Counted from the stretch's first letter, positions 42,392 to 51,593 are shown. The stretch is 64,000 bases of DNA from Crenobacter luteus (GCF_004345725.1 NZ_SLXG01000012.1:1-64000); one strand, 5' to 3'. Numbers and translations are program-made. Notes: generated from the letters alone by a model not told the origin.

Positions 42392-43522
42392 TTAATAGCT
42401 GTGGGTGTCGGCGTCGAGGCGCTCGGGCGTCACCGGGCCGCGCATCACGCGGTACACCCAGCGGGTGTAGACGAGGATGATCGGCAGGAAGACGGCGACC
42501 ACGCCGAGCATGAGCGCCAGCGTCTTGTGGCTGGAGGTCGCGTCCCAGACCGTCAGGCTGGACGCCGCGTCGAGCGACGACGGCAGCACGAAGGGGAACA
42601 GCGCGACGCCCGCGGTCAGGATGATCGCCGCGACGCCGGCGGCGCTGGCCGTCAGCGCGAGCCTCGGCCGACGTCCGTGCGCCAGGAGGCCCGCCAGCAG
42701 CGGCAGCGCGACGCCGAGCGCCGGCACCGCCCACAGCGTCGGGTGCGCGCGGAAGTTGCCGAGCCAGTCGGCGGTCGGGACGACGGTCTTGGCCAGCGGC
42801 GACAGCGCGGCGCCGACGTCGCCGATCGCGGCGACGGTCAGCCCCTCGCGTTGCGCGATCCAGACGCCGCCGAGCGCGAACAGCGCGGCGGTCGCCACGC
42901 TCGCGGCCAGCGCGGCGCGGCGCGCGCGCGATTGCAGCGCGCCCTGCGTCTTGGTCGCGAGGAAGGCGGCGCCGTGGCCGGTCAGCATCGCGACGGCGAC
43001 GACGCCGCAGTACAGCGAGAACGGGTTGAGCAGGTCGACGAAGCGGCCGGCGTAGCCCACCCGCATCTGCTCGTCGAAGGCGAACGGCAGGCCGACGAAC
43101 AGGTTGCCGACCGCGACGCCGAAGATCAGCGCCGGCAGCACCGAACCGGCGCACAGCGCCCAGTCCCAGCCGCCGCGCCAGCGCGGGTCGGCCAGCTTGC
43201 TGCGGTAGTCGAAGCCGACCGGCCGCAGGAACAGGCCGAACAGCACCAGCATCAGCGCGCCGTACAGTACCGAGAAGGCGGCGGCGTAGACCAGCGGCCA
43301 GGCGGCGAAGAGCGCGCCGCCGGCGGTCACCAGCCATACCTGGTTACCTTCCCAGGTCGGGCCGACCGCGTTGATGACGAGGCGGCGCTCGGTGTCGTCG
43401 CGGCCGATGAAGGGCAAGAGGATGGCCGCGCCGATGTCGAAGCCGTCGAGCACGGCGAAGCCGATCAGGAGGGCGACGATCAGCGCCCACCAGGCGAGTT
43501 TCAGGGTGTCGTAGTCAGGCAT
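42392..43522 (-). CDS. cydB: Cytochrome bd ubiquinol oxidase subunit II
   Basis: 376-aa inner membrane subunit with about nine TM helices. It has [20 protein letters not shown] with [10 protein letters not shown] at the N-terminus, [11 protein letters not shown] (about residues 53-63) and [11 protein letters not shown] near the end, all conserved in CydB. It overlaps the 3' end of cydA by 8 nt. It forms the terminal oxidase with CydA, CydX and perhaps CydP for growth at low oxygen. Confidence 0.97.
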   Translation of the reverse strand: MPDYDTLKLAWWALIVALLIGFAVLDGFDIGAAILLPFIGRDDTERRLVINAVGPTWEGNQVWLVTAGGALFAAWPLVYAAAFSVLYGALMLVLFGLFLRPVGFDYRSKLADPRWRGGWDWALCAGSVLPALIFGVAVGNLFVGLPFAFDEQMRVGYAGRFVDLLNPFSLYCGVVAVAMLTGHGAAFLATKTQGALQSRARRAALAASVATAALFALGGVWIAQREGLTVAAIGDVGAALSPLAKTVVPTADWLGNFRAHPTLWAVPALGVALPLLAGLLAHGRRPRLALTASAAGVAAIILTAGVALFPFVLPSSLDAASSLTVWDATSSHKTLALMLGVVAVFLPIILVYTRWVYRVMRGPVTPERLDADTHSY

Positions 43523-45089
43523 GGCGCGTCTCCGTCGCCGGGGTTTCGCCGTGGTAGCGGCCGGTGGCGAGGCTGGCCGGGCCGAGGCGGATGTACTTGA
43601 GCATCAGGAACATCTCGATCGCGAACAAGAGCGTGTAGATGCCGACGAGGCCGATCAGGCTGAACTGCAGTTGGCCGACGTCGAGCGCCGACGCCGACAG
43701 CCGCGTCGGCAGCACGCCCGAGATCGTCCACGGCTGGCGGCCGTACTCGGCGACGAACCAGCCGGCCTCGATCGCGATCCACGGCAAGGGGATCGCGAAC
43801 ACCGCCAGCCGCAGCAGCCAGCGCTGCGGCGCGAGGTTGCGGCGCACCAGGAACCACAGCGACGCGGCGAAGATGAACAGGAACAAGAGGCCGAGGCCGA
43901 CCATCAGCCGGAAGCTCCAGAACAGCGGCGCGACCTGCGGGATGGTGTCGGCGGCGGCGGCCCGGATCTGCGCCGGCGTCGCGTCGGTGACGTTGGCGGT
44001 GTACTTCTTCAGCAGCAGCGCGAAGCCGAGGTCGGCCTTGTGCGCGTCGAACTGCGCGCGCAGCGCCGGCGTGTCTTCGCCGGCCTTGATGCGCACGAGC
44101 GCGTCGTAGGCGGGGATGCCGCCCGCGATACGCGCCTCGTGTTCCTTCTTCAGATCCTTGATGCCGGTGACCGGCGTGTCGAGCGAGCGGGTGCCGATCA
44201 GGCCCAAGAGGTAGGGAATCTTCACCGCGTAATCGGTGCGCTCGGCCGCCTGGTCGGGCAGGCCGAACAGCGTCAGCGCCGCCGGCGCCGGGTGGGTGTC
44301 CCACTCGGCCTCGATCGCGGCGAGCTTGACCTTCTGCACCTCGCCGGTGGTGTAGCCGGACTCGTCGCCGAGCACGATCACCGACAGCACCGACGCCATG
44401 CCGAAGCCGGCGGCGACCGCGAACGAGCGCAGCGCGAAGCCGGTGTCGCGCGCCTTCAACAGGTACCAGCTCGATACGCCGAGCACGAACATCGCCGCGG
44501 CGACGTAGCCGGCGGCCACCGTGTGGACGAACTTGACCTGCGCGACCGGGTTGAAGAACACCGCGCTCATGCTGGTGAGCTCCATGCGCATCGTGTCGAG
44601 GTTGAATTCGGCGCCGACCGGGTTCTGCATCCAGCCGTTGGCGACCAGGATCCACAGCGCCGACAGGTTCGAGCCGAGCGCGACCAGGAAGGTCACCAGC
44701 AGGTGTGCGCGCTTCGACAGCCGGTCCCAGCCGAAGAAGAACAGGCCGACGAAGGTCGACTCGAGGAAGAAGGCCATCAGCCCCTCGATCGCCAGCGGCA
44801 CGCCGAAGATGTCGCCGACGTAGTGCGAGTAGTAGGCCCAGTTGGTGCCGAACTGGAATTCGAGCGTCAGGCCGGTGGTGACGCCCATCGCGAAGTTGAT
44901 GCCGAACAGCTTACCCCAGAAGCGGGTCATGTCCTTGTAGATGGTCTTGCCGGTCATCACGTAGACCGATTCGCAGATCACGAGGATCCACGACAGGCCG
45001 AGCGTCAGCGGCACGAACAGGAAGTGGAACATCGCCGTCAGCCCGAACTGCAGGCGCGACAGTTCCACCACGTCAGCGGCGGGTAGCAT
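43515..45089 (-). CDS. cydA: Cytochrome bd ubiquinol oxidase subunit I
   Basis: 524-aa quinol oxidase subunit with the b558, b595 and d hemes. It starts at 45089 ([20 protein letters not shown]). The heme ligand His is in [11 protein letters not shown] (about residue 22), followed by [20 protein letters not shown] and [10 protein letters not shown] (heme ligand/proton Glu, about 105), and [13 protein letters not shown] (about 440). The length matches the long Q-loop class of E. coli. Its start overlaps the cydP end by 17 nt. Confidence 0.97.
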   Translation of the reverse strand: MLPAADVVELSRLQFGLTAMFHFLFVPLTLGLSWILVICESVYVMTGKTIYKDMTRFWGKLFGINFAMGVTTGLTLEFQFGTNWAYYSHYVGDIFGVPLAIEGLMAFFLESTFVGLFFFGWDRLSKRAHLLVTFLVALGSNLSALWILVANGWMQNPVGAEFNLDTMRMELTSMSAVFFNPVAQVKFVHTVAAGYVAAAMFVLGVSSWYLLKARDTGFALRSFAVAAGFGMASVLSVIVLGDESGYTTGEVQKVKLAAIEAEWDTHPAPAALTLFGLPDQAAERTDYAVKIPYLLGLIGTRSLDTPVTGIKDLKKEHEARIAGGIPAYDALVRIKAGEDTPALRAQFDAHKADLGFALLLKKYTANVTDATPAQIRAAAADTIPQVAPLFWSFRLMVGLGLLFLFIFAASLWFLVRRNLAPQRWLLRLAVFAIPLPWIAIEAGWFVAEYGRQPWTISGVLPTRLSASALDVGQLQFSLIGLVGIYTLLFAIEMFLMLKYIRLGPASLATGRYHGETPATETRHA

Positions 45090-45300
45090 GCTTGTCTCCG
45101 GTGGGGTGGGAAATCGGGGCGGAAGGTTGGCCGAGCAGTTGCTGCGACACGGCGGGTTCGGGCACGGTCATGTGGCGGGCGATCGGCTGCGCGAACCACA
45201 GCGACCACGCCCCCCACAGCAAGGCGGCCTTGAGCGCCAGCACCAGCACAATCTCCAGCCACAAGGGCAGGCCGGTCTTGAGAAGGGCGGGGCGGCGCAT
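45073..45300 (-). CDS. cydP: Cytochrome oxidase putative small subunit CydP
   Basis: 75-aa single-TM protein between the regulator and cydA. It has a basic N-terminus, a TM helix at about residues 13-37 (LWLEIVLVLALKAALLWGAW), the conserved WFAQPIARHM just after it, and a hydrophilic tail. This matches the small CydP proteins found in front of cydAB in betaproteobacteria. A DUS-like copy (45126) lies in the tail and is read as Leu-Gly-Gln-Pro. Confidence 0.88.
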   Translation of the reverse strand: MRRPALLKTGLPLWLEIVLVLALKAALLWGAWSLWFAQPIARHMTVPEPAVSQQLLGQPSAPISHPTGDKHATRR

Positions 45301-45303
45301 CGC

Positions 45304-45861
45304 TCAGTCCTTGCCGTCCTTGCCCGGGCGCAGGAAGCTGGCGAACTCCAGCACCTTTTGCACCCGCGCGCCCAAGCGCATCAGGTTTTCCAGCGTGTCC
45401 GGCGATAGCCGCTGCACCTCGTCGAACCAGCCGGTCGCCAGCTCGATCAGCTGGTGCATCTCGCGCATGCGCTGCTGCGCGTGGCGTTCGGCCTCGTCGA
45501 GCGGCGTTTCCATCAACGCGTCGCGCAGCAGCGTCAGCGTCGGCTCGATCTCGCGTTTGCGTTTTTCCTCGGCCAAGGTGCGGAAGATTTCCCACACATC
45601 CTTTGGCGTCTCGAAGTAGTCGCGCCGGTCGCCGGCCTGGTGGATCAGCTTCACCAGCCGCCACGACTGCAGTTCTTTCAGCCCCATGCTGACGTTGGAA
45701 CGCGAGATGCCGAGCGCGTCGACGATCTGGTCGGCGTTCATCGGCTCGGGCGACAAAAAGAGCACGGCGTAGATTTGGCCGACGGTGCGGTTCACGCCCC
45801 AGCGGCTGCCCATTTCGCCGAAATGGAGCACGAAGCGTTCGTTGAGCGGGGAGAGGTTCAT
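45304..45861 (-). CDS. GbsR/MarR-type transcriptional regulator of the cyd operon
   Basis: 185-aa winged-helix regulator. The N-terminal FVLHFGEMGSRWGVNRTVGQ and the helix-turn-helix MNADQIVDALGISRSNVSMG (about residues 41-60), followed by YFETPKDVWEIFRTLAEEK, are typical of the GbsR/MarR family. A C-terminal coiled region (DEAERHAQQRMREMHQLI) probably dimerises. It lies 3 nt before cydP and a perfect 18-bp palindrome sits 13-30 nt upstream of its start, so it probably autoregulates and controls cydPABX. The signal is unknown. Confidence 0.88.
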   Translation of the reverse strand: MNLSPLNERFVLHFGEMGSRWGVNRTVGQIYAVLFLSPEPMNADQIVDALGISRSNVSMGLKELQSWRLVKLIHQAGDRRDYFETPKDVWEIFRTLAEEKRKREIEPTLTLLRDALMETPLDEAERHAQQRMREMHQLIELATGWFDEVQRLSPDTLENLMRLGARVQKVLEFASFLRPGKDGKD

Positions 45862-45873
45862 GGCTTATCGAAT

Positions 45874-45891
45874 TTTCAGAAATTTCTGAAA
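45874..45891. promoter_or_regulatory. Perfect 18-bp palindrome upstream of the gbsR-type gene
   Basis: TTTCAGAAATTTCTGAAA lies 13 nt before the regulator ATG within an AT-rich island. Its size and position suit an autoregulatory operator for a MarR/GbsR dimer. Confidence 0.6.
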
Positions 45892-45963
45892 TATTAAAAG
45901 ACAATTTGATCCGGCGCAATGCGGCGGGACGCCGCAGCGTGCCGGCGAGGCTCGAAACGCAAC

Positions 45964-45991
45964 AAGCCTGGCCGAGGGCTCGGCCAGGCTT
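45964..45991 (-). terminator. Hairpin after the TauE/SafE-like gene
   Basis: AAGCCTGGCCGAG, GG, then a perfect complement. The stem has the DUS-like tail GGCCGAG but CT instead of GTT, so it is a relative rather than a copy of the repeat. It has only a short T-rich tail on the minus strand. Confidence 0.6.
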
Positions 45992-46017
45992 GCGGAGAGG
46001 GCGTGGGGGGGAAGGCG

Positions 46018-46695
46018 TCAGCCGGCGTGCGCGAGCAGCGCCCCAAGCAATCCGGCGACGCCGAGCGCGAGCACCGACAGGCCGGCGACGAGGCGCACCG
46101 CGCGTCGCTGCAGCAGCGTCTTGAGCCGTTCGGCGAAGGCGCCCATCAGCAACAGGTTGGGCAGCGTACCGAGCCCGAAGGCCAGCATCAGCCCGGCGCC
46201 CTTAGCCGCGCTGCCGGAGGCGAGCGCCGACAGGCTGGCGCTGTAGACGAGGCCGCAAGGCATCCAGCCCCACAGCGCGCCGACCGCCAGCGCCTGCGAC
46301 AGCCGCCGCACCGGCAGGAAGCGCGCGATGAACGGTTGCACGCGGCGCCAGACGGGCCGGCCCAGCGTCTCGAAGCGCGTCACCAGCGCCGACAGGCCGG
46401 CCAGATAGAGCCCGAGCGCGACCAGCATCAGCTGCGCGGCGACGAACAGTCCCCAGCGCAGCGGCGCGAAGTCGGCCATCGACAGCCCGCCCTGCGCGAG
46501 CGCGCCGAGCAAGGCGCCGACCAGCGCGTAGCTGCCGACGCGGCCGAGGTTGTAGGCGAGCATCAGCGGCCAGCGCGCGCGGCTGGCCGGCAGGCCGAAC
46601 GACAACGCACCGACGATGCCGCCGCACATGCCGACGCAATGGCCGCCGCCCAGAAGGCCGACGACGAACAGCGCCAGCCAGTTGACTTCCAGCAT
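46018..46695 (-). CDS. Sulfite exporter TauE/SafE (UreH-like) family membrane protein
   Basis: 225-aa inner membrane protein with six TM helices. It has the N-terminal GGHCVGMCGGIVGAL (about residues 17-31) and WGWMPCGLVYSASL (about 142), the paired Cys motifs of the UreH-type subgroup, often found beside cytochrome oxidase or copper-handling genes. Its nearness to the bd oxidase operon (but behind a separate promoter and terminator) is compatible with copper or heme-oxidase maturation, though the substrate is not established. Confidence 0.88.
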   Translation of the reverse strand: MLEVNWLALFVVGLLGGGHCVGMCGGIVGALSFGLPASRARWPLMLAYNLGRVGSYALVGALLGALAQGGLSMADFAPLRWGLFVAAQLMLVALGLYLAGLSALVTRFETLGRPVWRRVQPFIARFLPVRRLSQALAVGALWGWMPCGLVYSASLSALASGSAAKGAGLMLAFGLGTLPNLLLMGAFAERLKTLLQRRAVRLVAGLSVLALGVAGLLGALLAHAG

Positions 46696-46745
46696 CGGAG
46701 CGATCCGGGAAAGGAAAACGCCATTTTAGCGAAAAGCCCGCGCCC

Positions 46746-46768
46746 CGGGCCGGGCCGGGCCGGGCCGG
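46746..46768. repeat. Short tandem repeat (CGGGC, 4.6 units)
   Basis: Four perfect CGGGC units plus CGG in the gap before the enoyl-CoA hydratase gene. Such runs can vary in copy number. The adjacent 46775-46865 is very AT-rich and probably holds the hydratase promoter. Confidence 0.7.
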
Positions 46769-46946
46769 TTAGACCGCCAAATTAAAAAGAATTCCTGAAA
46801 AGTGAATTCAAACGATAAAAAAGCTGGAAGTTGTACAAGGGCTATTCCATAAAAAAGAAAAACGCGTCTGTCCTGCCTGGGCCGGCGCGACCGGGGTGGG
46901 GAGGCATGTCGCCGGCCCGTCGAACAACGCCCGGATGGAGGGCATC

Positions 46947-47741
46947 ATGGCCAAGCAACTGACTGTGGAACGATTGGGTACCTGCGCCATCCTGACCCAT
47001 GTCCATCCGCCTGCGAACCAGTGGACCATCGAAGGTCTGCACGAGTTGAGGGACGCGCTGGCCGAGCTGTCGGACGACGCCGACATCCGGGCCGTGGTGC
47101 TCACCGGGGAGGGGGAGCAGTTCTTCTCGGCCGGCGCCGATCTCAAGGCCTTCCGGCGTGGCGACAAGGCCGAGGCGGCCTCGCTCGCCGACGCCTTCGC
47201 CGCCGCCTTCGGCCGGCTGCGAGCCTTCCCGGGCGTCACCGTCGCCGCGATCAACGGCTACGCGCTCGGCGGCGGCCTCGAGTGCGCGCTGGCCTGCGAC
47301 TTCATGGTCGCCGAGCGCGGCGCGCGGCTCGGCCTGCCGGAAACCCGCGTCGGCCTCGTGCCTTGCGCCGGCGGTACCAAGACGCTGACCGACAAGGTCG
47401 GCCAGGCCTGGGCCAAGCGCATCATCCTCGGCGGCGAGCTGGTCGAGGCGGAGGAGGCGCGCCGCATCGGTCTGGTCGAGGAGGTGGTCGACGCCGGCCT
47501 GGCCAAGATCACCGCGATCAGCCTCGCCAACCGGGTCGGCATGCAGGCGCCCGAGGCGGTCGCCGTCGCGCGCGCGCTGATCGCGCAGGGGCCGGGCTCG
47601 ACGCTGGACGGGCAGCTCGCGCGCGAGCGCGAGGCGCTGCTTGGCCTGGTCGGTCGGCCCGAGCAGGTCGAGGGCGTGAACGCCTTCCTCGACAAGCGCC
47701 GTCCGGCCTGGCTGGTCGAGGCCGACGACGAGGAGGAGTGA
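46947..47741 (+). CDS. Enoyl-CoA hydratase/isomerase family protein
   Basis: 264-aa crotonase-fold enzyme of fatty-acid or acyl-CoA catabolism. ATG 46947 follows GGAGGG (an ATG at 46935 is possible but would have no ribosome site). Oxyanion-hole segments are SAGADLKAF (about residue 63) and INGYALGGGLECALACDF (about 103-120). The catalytic Glu pair positions are in the ECALACDF and LPETRVGLVPCAGGT (about 132) segments, matching hydratases. The C-terminus ends in an acidic DDEEE. It is monocistronic with a terminator. Confidence 0.93.
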   Translation: MAKQLTVERLGTCAILTHVHPPANQWTIEGLHELRDALAELSDDADIRAVVLTGEGEQFFSAGADLKAFRRGDKAEAASLADAFAAAFGRLRAFPGVTVAAINGYALGGGLECALACDFMVAERGARLGLPETRVGLVPCAGGTKTLTDKVGQAWAKRIILGGELVEAEEARRIGLVEEVVDAGLAKITAISLANRVGMQAPEAVAVARALIAQGPGSTLDGQLAREREALLGLVGRPEQVEGVNAFLDKRRPAWLVEADDEEE

Positions 47742-47797
47742 CGGCGACGGACGGCGCCGCAGGGACACACACGAGGCCACGCCAGAAGGCCGACAAG

Positions 47798-47829
47798 AAA
47801 AAACCCGCGACACGGATCGCGGGTTTTCC
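47798..47829. terminator. Bidirectional terminator between the hydratase and PPIase genes
   Basis: AAAACCCGCGA (47800-47810) pairs with TCGCGGGTTTT (47817-47827) around CACGGA, with A- and T-runs on the two sides. It serves both convergent genes. Confidence 0.9.
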
Positions 47830-47846
47830 TTTGGGGGCGGGCAGCC

Positions 47847-48602
47847 TTACTTGGCTTGCGCCTTGATGCCGTCGATGAACTTGTCGACCTTGGCGCCCAT
47901 CACGCGCTGCTCGAGCTGCGCGCGGATCGCGTCCAGCGGCGGCGCGCTCTCGGTCTTGACGTCGTCGAGCTTGATCACGTGCCAGCCGAACTCGGTCTTC
48001 ACCGGCTTGGCGGTCACCTGACCCTTGGACAGGCGGGTCAGCGCCTCGGCGAACGGCGGAACGAAGTTCTCGGCGTCGGCCCAGCCGAGGTCGCCGCCGT
48101 TGGCCTTGCTACCCGGGTCGAGCGACTTTTCCTTGGCCAGCGCGGCGAAGGGCTTGCCCTTCTTGAGCGCGTCGAGCACCGCGATCGCCTCGGCCTCGGT
48201 CTTCACCAGGATGTGGCGGGCGTGATAGCTCTTCTTCTCCGGCATTTCGGCCTTGAGCTTGGCGTAGGCGTCGCGCAGCTCGGCCTCGCCGACCGGGTTG
48301 CTCCTCTGGAAGTCGCGGATCAGCCGGTTCGCCAGGCTCATCGACTGCATGTTTTCCAGTTCGGCGCGGTAGTCCGGCGTCTTGTCGAGGCCTTTCTTCA
48401 CGGCGGCCTGGCTCAGTAGGTCGGCGGTGGCGAGCTGTTCGCGCACCATTTCGCGCGTCTGCGCGGTCACCGGTTGGCCCTGGGCCTCGAGCGTGCGGAT
48501 CACGGCGTCGACGCGCGCCTGCGAGACAGGGGCGGGGGCGGCGGCGACCAGCTGGCCGGCGAAGGCCGCGAGCAGGGCGGTGGTGACGAGGGTTTTACGC
48601 AT
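47847..48602 (-). CDS. Periplasmic peptidylprolyl isomerase (parvulin, PpiC type)
   Basis: 251-aa exported foldase. It has signal peptide MRKTLVTTALLAAFAGQLVA, a helical SurA-like N-terminal part (about 25-120), and a rotamase domain at about 125-225 with ARHILVKTEAEA, NGGDLGWADAENFVPPFAEA and FGWHVIKLDD. It is the second of two tandem paralogs (about 19 nt apart). It resembles the Bordetella/Neisseria-type PpiC family that folds outer membrane proteins. Confidence 0.93.
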   Translation of the reverse strand: MRKTLVTTALLAAFAGQLVAAAPAPVSQARVDAVIRTLEAQGQPVTAQTREMVREQLATADLLSQAAVKKGLDKTPDYRAELENMQSMSLANRLIRDFQRSNPVGEAELRDAYAKLKAEMPEKKSYHARHILVKTEAEAIAVLDALKKGKPFAALAKEKSLDPGSKANGGDLGWADAENFVPPFAEALTRLSKGQVTAKPVKTEFGWHVIKLDDVKTESAPPLDAIRAQLEQRVMGAKVDKFIDGIKAQAK

Positions 48603-48620
48603 GGTTGCGGGTCCTTGTTC

Positions 48621-49409
48621 TTATTGGATCTTGGCTTTGGCGCGCAGGCCGTCGATGACCTTGGCGATTTCGCGCTGCTGCAGGTCGCGCGAGATCTGCG
48701 CCTTGACGTCGTCGAAGGCCGGCGCCTTGCCGTTGCGGATGTCCTCGACCTTGAAGACGTGGTAGCCCATGCCGGAGCGCAGCGGCTTGTCGCCGATCTG
48801 GCCCTTGCCGATGGTCTTGAGTGCCTCGGCCAACGGCGGCTCCATCAGGCCGAGGTTGCCCCAGCCCATGTCGCCGCCGTTCTGCTTGGCGCCCGGCTGG
48901 ATCGACTTGGCACGGGCGGCGGCCTCGAAGCTGCCGCCCTTCTTCAGGTCGGCGATCAGCTTGTTCGCGTCGGCCTCGCTGGCGACGACGATCTGGCGGA
49001 CTTTCATCTCCTTGTTGCCGTTCAGGCGGGCGGCGAACTGGTCGTAGGCGGCCTTGACCTGGGCGTCGCCCACCGGGCTCTGCTTGGCGATGTCGGCCAA
49101 GAGCGCCTCTTGCAGCAGCTCCTCGCGCACGCGCTCGAGACGCTCGGTGAACTGCGGCGTCTTGTCGAGGCCGCGGCGCTTGGCTTCCTGCAGCGCCAGT
49201 TCGCGGCCGATCAGACGGTCCTTGATTTCCTCGCGCAGCGCCGGCGTGTCCTGCATCTTGCCGCCGCTGTTCTTGACCAGCTGGCTGACCGCGCGGTCGA
49301 CTTCGCTCTTGTCGATGGCCGAGCCGTTGACGGTGGCGACCGGGGCGGCCAGAACCGGCAGGCTGAGGGCGGATACGGCCACGATGCTGGCCAGTCGGGA
49401 AAGTTTCAT
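48621..49409 (-). CDS. Periplasmic peptidylprolyl isomerase (parvulin, PpiC type), tandem paralog
   Basis: 262-aa paralog of the gene at 47847. It has signal peptide MKLSRLASIVAVSALSLPVLA, N-terminal SurA_N-like helices (SEVDRAVSQLVKNSGGK, LDKTPQFTERLERVREELLQ), and a parvulin domain (RQIVVASEADANKL, NGGDMGWGNLGLMEPPLAEA, MGYHVFKVED). A DUS-like copy (48825) lies in the codons for Leu-Ala-Glu of PPLAEAL. The canonical first His of the HI(L) motif is replaced (RQIVV), unlike its neighbour (RHILV), so catalytic strength may differ between the two. Confidence 0.92.
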   Translation of the reverse strand: MKLSRLASIVAVSALSLPVLAAPVATVNGSAIDKSEVDRAVSQLVKNSGGKMQDTPALREEIKDRLIGRELALQEAKRRGLDKTPQFTERLERVREELLQEALLADIAKQSPVGDAQVKAAYDQFAARLNGNKEMKVRQIVVASEADANKLIADLKKGGSFEAAARAKSIQPGAKQNGGDMGWGNLGLMEPPLAEALKTIGKGQIGDKPLRSGMGYHVFKVEDIRNGKAPAFDDVKAQISRDLQQREIAKVIDGLRAKAKIQ

Positions 49410-49432
49410 CGGGAAGTCCCCTTGGATCAGGT

Positions 49433-49696
49433 TCAGATTTCGTCCGGGCCGAGTGCCTGGATCGCGAGCGCATGGATGCGGGTCTGCATCAGCTCGCCGA
49501 GCGTCTGGTAGACGAGGCGGTGCCGCGCCACGCGGTTCAGTCCGGCGAAGCGGGCGCTGACGATGGTCAGGTTGTAGTGGCCGCCGTCGCGTGCGCCGGC
49601 GTGGCCGGCGTGCGCGGCGCTGTCGTCCTCGAGCGCGACGTGCTCGGGTTCGAGCGCGGCCAGCCGCTCGCGGATCAGCTCCAGCGTGCTGCTCAT
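49433..49696 (-). CDS. BolA family protein
   Basis: 87-aa BolA/IbaG-type protein. It has [20 protein letters not shown], the helix-loop [20 protein letters not shown] (about residues 40-59) and the conserved [12 protein letters not shown] end. A His-rich insert ([13 protein letters not shown], about 28-40) is suited to Fe-S ligation with a monothiol glutaredoxin. Start ATG 49696 overlaps the yciI stop by 4 nt. It is part of a compact yciB-yciI-bolA-PPIase cluster. Confidence 0.93.
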   Translation of the reverse strand: MSSTLELIRERLAALEPEHVALEDDSAAHAGHAGARDGGHYNLTIVSARFAGLNRVARHRLVYQTLGELMQTRIHALAIQALGPDEI

Positions 49697-49995
49697 GCCG
49701 GGAAGACCTTGCGGAACGGCTTGACCTCGACGGCTTCGTAGACGCCGGCTGCCACGTAAGGGTCGGCGTCGGCCCAGGAGCGGGCCGCCTCGAGCGAGGC
49801 GAACTCGGCGACGATCAGGCTGCCGGTGAAGCCGGCCGGCCCCGGGTCGACCGCGTCGATCGCCGGGCAGGGGCCGGCGAGGATCAGCCGGCCCTCGTCC
49901 TGCAACGCGGTCAGGCGCGCCAGGTGGTCGGGGCGGGCGGCAAGGCGGGCGTCGAGCGAGCCTGCGCGGTCGCGGCCGATGATGGCGTACAGCAT
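49693..49995 (-). CDS. YciI family protein
   Basis: 100-aa dimeric alpha-beta barrel of the YCII family: [40 protein letters not shown] with the conserved His, GPCPAID, and [20 protein letters not shown]. It lies directly between yciB and bolA with zero or overlapping spacing. Enzymatic role is unknown; the family's His-Asp pair suggests hydrolase-like chemistry. Confidence 0.94.
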   Translation of the reverse strand: MLYAIIGRDRAGSLDARLAARPDHLARLTALQDEGRLILAGPCPAIDAVDPGPAGFTGSLIVAEFASLEAARSWADADPYVAAGVYEAVEVKPFRKVFPA

Positions 49996-50529
49996 TTAAT
50001 TCCTTTCCTCCAGGTATTTCGACAGATAGAAGCTCTGGCCGATGGCGAAGACCAGCATCAGGCCGATGCCGCCGAACAGCTTGAAGTTGACCCAGACCGC
50101 CTCGCTGAACGAGTAGGCGACCCACAGGTTGAGCGCGCCCATCAGCGCGAAGAAGCCCGTCCAGGCGCGGTTGAGCTGTCGCCACACGGCGTCGGGCAGC
50201 TCGACCTGCTTGCCCAGCAGCGCGCGGATGCCGTTCTTGCCGGACAGCTCGCCGACGACGAGGCCGGCGGCGATCAGCCAGTACAGCGCGGTCGGCTTCC
50301 ACATGATGAAGTGCTTGTCGTGGAACAGGATGGTCGCGCCGCCCAGCGCCACGATCAGCGCGAGGCTGACCCACTGCATGGTTTCGACCTTGCGGTGGCG
50401 GAACCAGGCGTAGGCGGTGAACACGACCGAGGCGGCGATGGCGGCACCGGTGGCCAGGAACATGTCCCGCGTGGCCCAGTAGACCGCGAAGAACAGCAGG
50501 ACGGGAAGGAAGTCGGCGAAGGCTTTCAT
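49996..50529 (-). CDS. yciB: Inner membrane septation protein YciB (IspZ/intracellular septation protein A)
   Basis: 177-aa polytopic inner membrane protein with five TM helices: MKAFADFLPVLLFFAVYWAT, DMFLATGAAIAASVVF, MQWVSLALIVALGGATILF, FIMWKPTALYWLIAAGL, and the last with NLWVAYSFSEAVWVNFKLFG. All are family hallmarks. It is first in the yciB-yciI-bolA cluster. YciB works in cell envelope and division homeostasis. Confidence 0.95.
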   Translation of the reverse strand: MKAFADFLPVLLFFAVYWATRDMFLATGAAIAASVVFTAYAWFRHRKVETMQWVSLALIVALGGATILFHDKHFIMWKPTALYWLIAAGLVVGELSGKNGIRALLGKQVELPDAVWRQLNRAWTGFFALMGALNLWVAYSFSEAVWVNFKLFGGIGLMLVFAIGQSFYLSKYLEERN

Positions 50530-50639
50530 CGGAAACGATTATGGGGGCAGGGTGGGCGGGGCACAAGCGTAGCCCGATTAAGAAGTGTGAGCCGCTTGTG
50601 ACGGGCCGGGCCGCCGCGAAGTTCCCGGCCACGCCGCGC

Positions 50640-51593
50640 TCAGGCGCGCGCGTTCGCGTCGGCGCTGCGTACCACCTTGAGCGCGGTGGCGACCAGCCCG
50701 CCGACGTCGGCGACGTTGGCCGGCAGGATCAGCGTGTTGTTCTCGCGCGCCAGTTGGCCGAAGGCCGCGACGTACTGCTCGGCGACCTTGAAGTTGACCG
50801 CTTCGAGCCCGCCCTCGCTGCCGATCGCGCGTGCGACGCGCTCGATCGCGTCGCCGGTCGCAGCGGCCACCAGGCGCAGCGCCTCGGCCTCGCCCTGCGC
50901 CTTGTTGATCGCCGCCAGCTTCTCGCCCTGCGACAGGTTGATCGCGGCCTGCATCTCGCCCTCGGACTGCTGGATCGCCGCCTCGCGCGCGCCGGTCGCC
51001 AGGTTGATCTGCTCCTGCTTGCGGCCTTCCGACGCGGCGATCAGCGCGCGCTTCTCGCGCTCGGCGGTGATCTGCGCCTGCATCGCCTGCAGGATGTCCT
51101 GCGGCGGCACCAGGTCCTTGATCTCGTAGCGCAGCACCTTCACGCCCCAGTTGAACGCCGCCTCGTCGAGCGCGGTGACCACCGCGCGGTTGATCTCGTC
51201 GCGTTCCTCGAAGGTCTTGTCCAGCTCCATGCGGCCGATCACCGAGCGCAGCGTGGTCTGCGCCAGCTGGGTGATCGCCAGCACGTAGTCGCTCGAGCCG
51301 TAGGAGGCGCGCTGCGGGTCGGTGACTTGGAAATACAGGATGCCGTCGACCTTGAGCTGGGTGTTGTCGCGGGTGATGCAGACCTGGCTGGGCACGTCGA
51401 GCGGGATCTCGCGCAGATTGTGCCGGTAGGCGATGCGGTCGATGAAGGGAATGATCACGGTCAGCCCGGGCGTCAGCGTGTCGTGGTAGCGGCCGAGCCG
51501 CTCGCGCACGAAGGCGCTCTGCTGGGGGACGACCTTCACCGCGCGCCAGACGAAGACGACGACGGCGATAAACAGCACGAGGGCCAGGGTCAT
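50640..51593 (-). CDS. SPFH domain protein (stomatin/QmcA-like)
   Basis: 317-aa membrane-anchored band-7 protein. The start at 51593 (MTLALVLFIAVVVFVWRAVK) gives an N-terminal TM helix; a longer frame exists upstream but overlaps the NfeD gene. It has SPFH core VVPQQSAFVRERLGRYHDTL, DVPSQVCITRDNTQLKVDGI and FNWGVKVLRYEIKDLVPPQD, then a long helical Ala/Glu-rich tail (EREKRALIAASEGRKQEQI). It pairs with NfeD, overlapping it by 4 nt, as a membrane-microdomain unit. Confidence 0.94.
   Translation of the reverse strand: MTLALVLFIAVVVFVWRAVKVVPQQSAFVRERLGRYHDTLTPGLTVIIPFIDRIAYRHNLREIPLDVPSQVCITRDNTQLKVDGILYFQVTDPQRASYGSSDYVLAITQLAQTTLRSVIGRMELDKTFEERDEINRAVVTALDEAAFNWGVKVLRYEIKDLVPPQDILQAMQAQITAEREKRALIAASEGRKQEQINLATGAREAAIQQSEGEMQAAINLSQGEKLAAINKAQGEAEALRLVAAATGDAIERVARAIGSEGGLEAVNFKVAEQYVAAFGQLARENNTLILPANVADVGGLVATALKVVRSADANARA

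Noticed and set aside
46746-46768. CGGGC tandem repeat as a CRISPR-like array
   Set aside because: Units are 5 bp with no spacers; it is a simple short tandem repeat.
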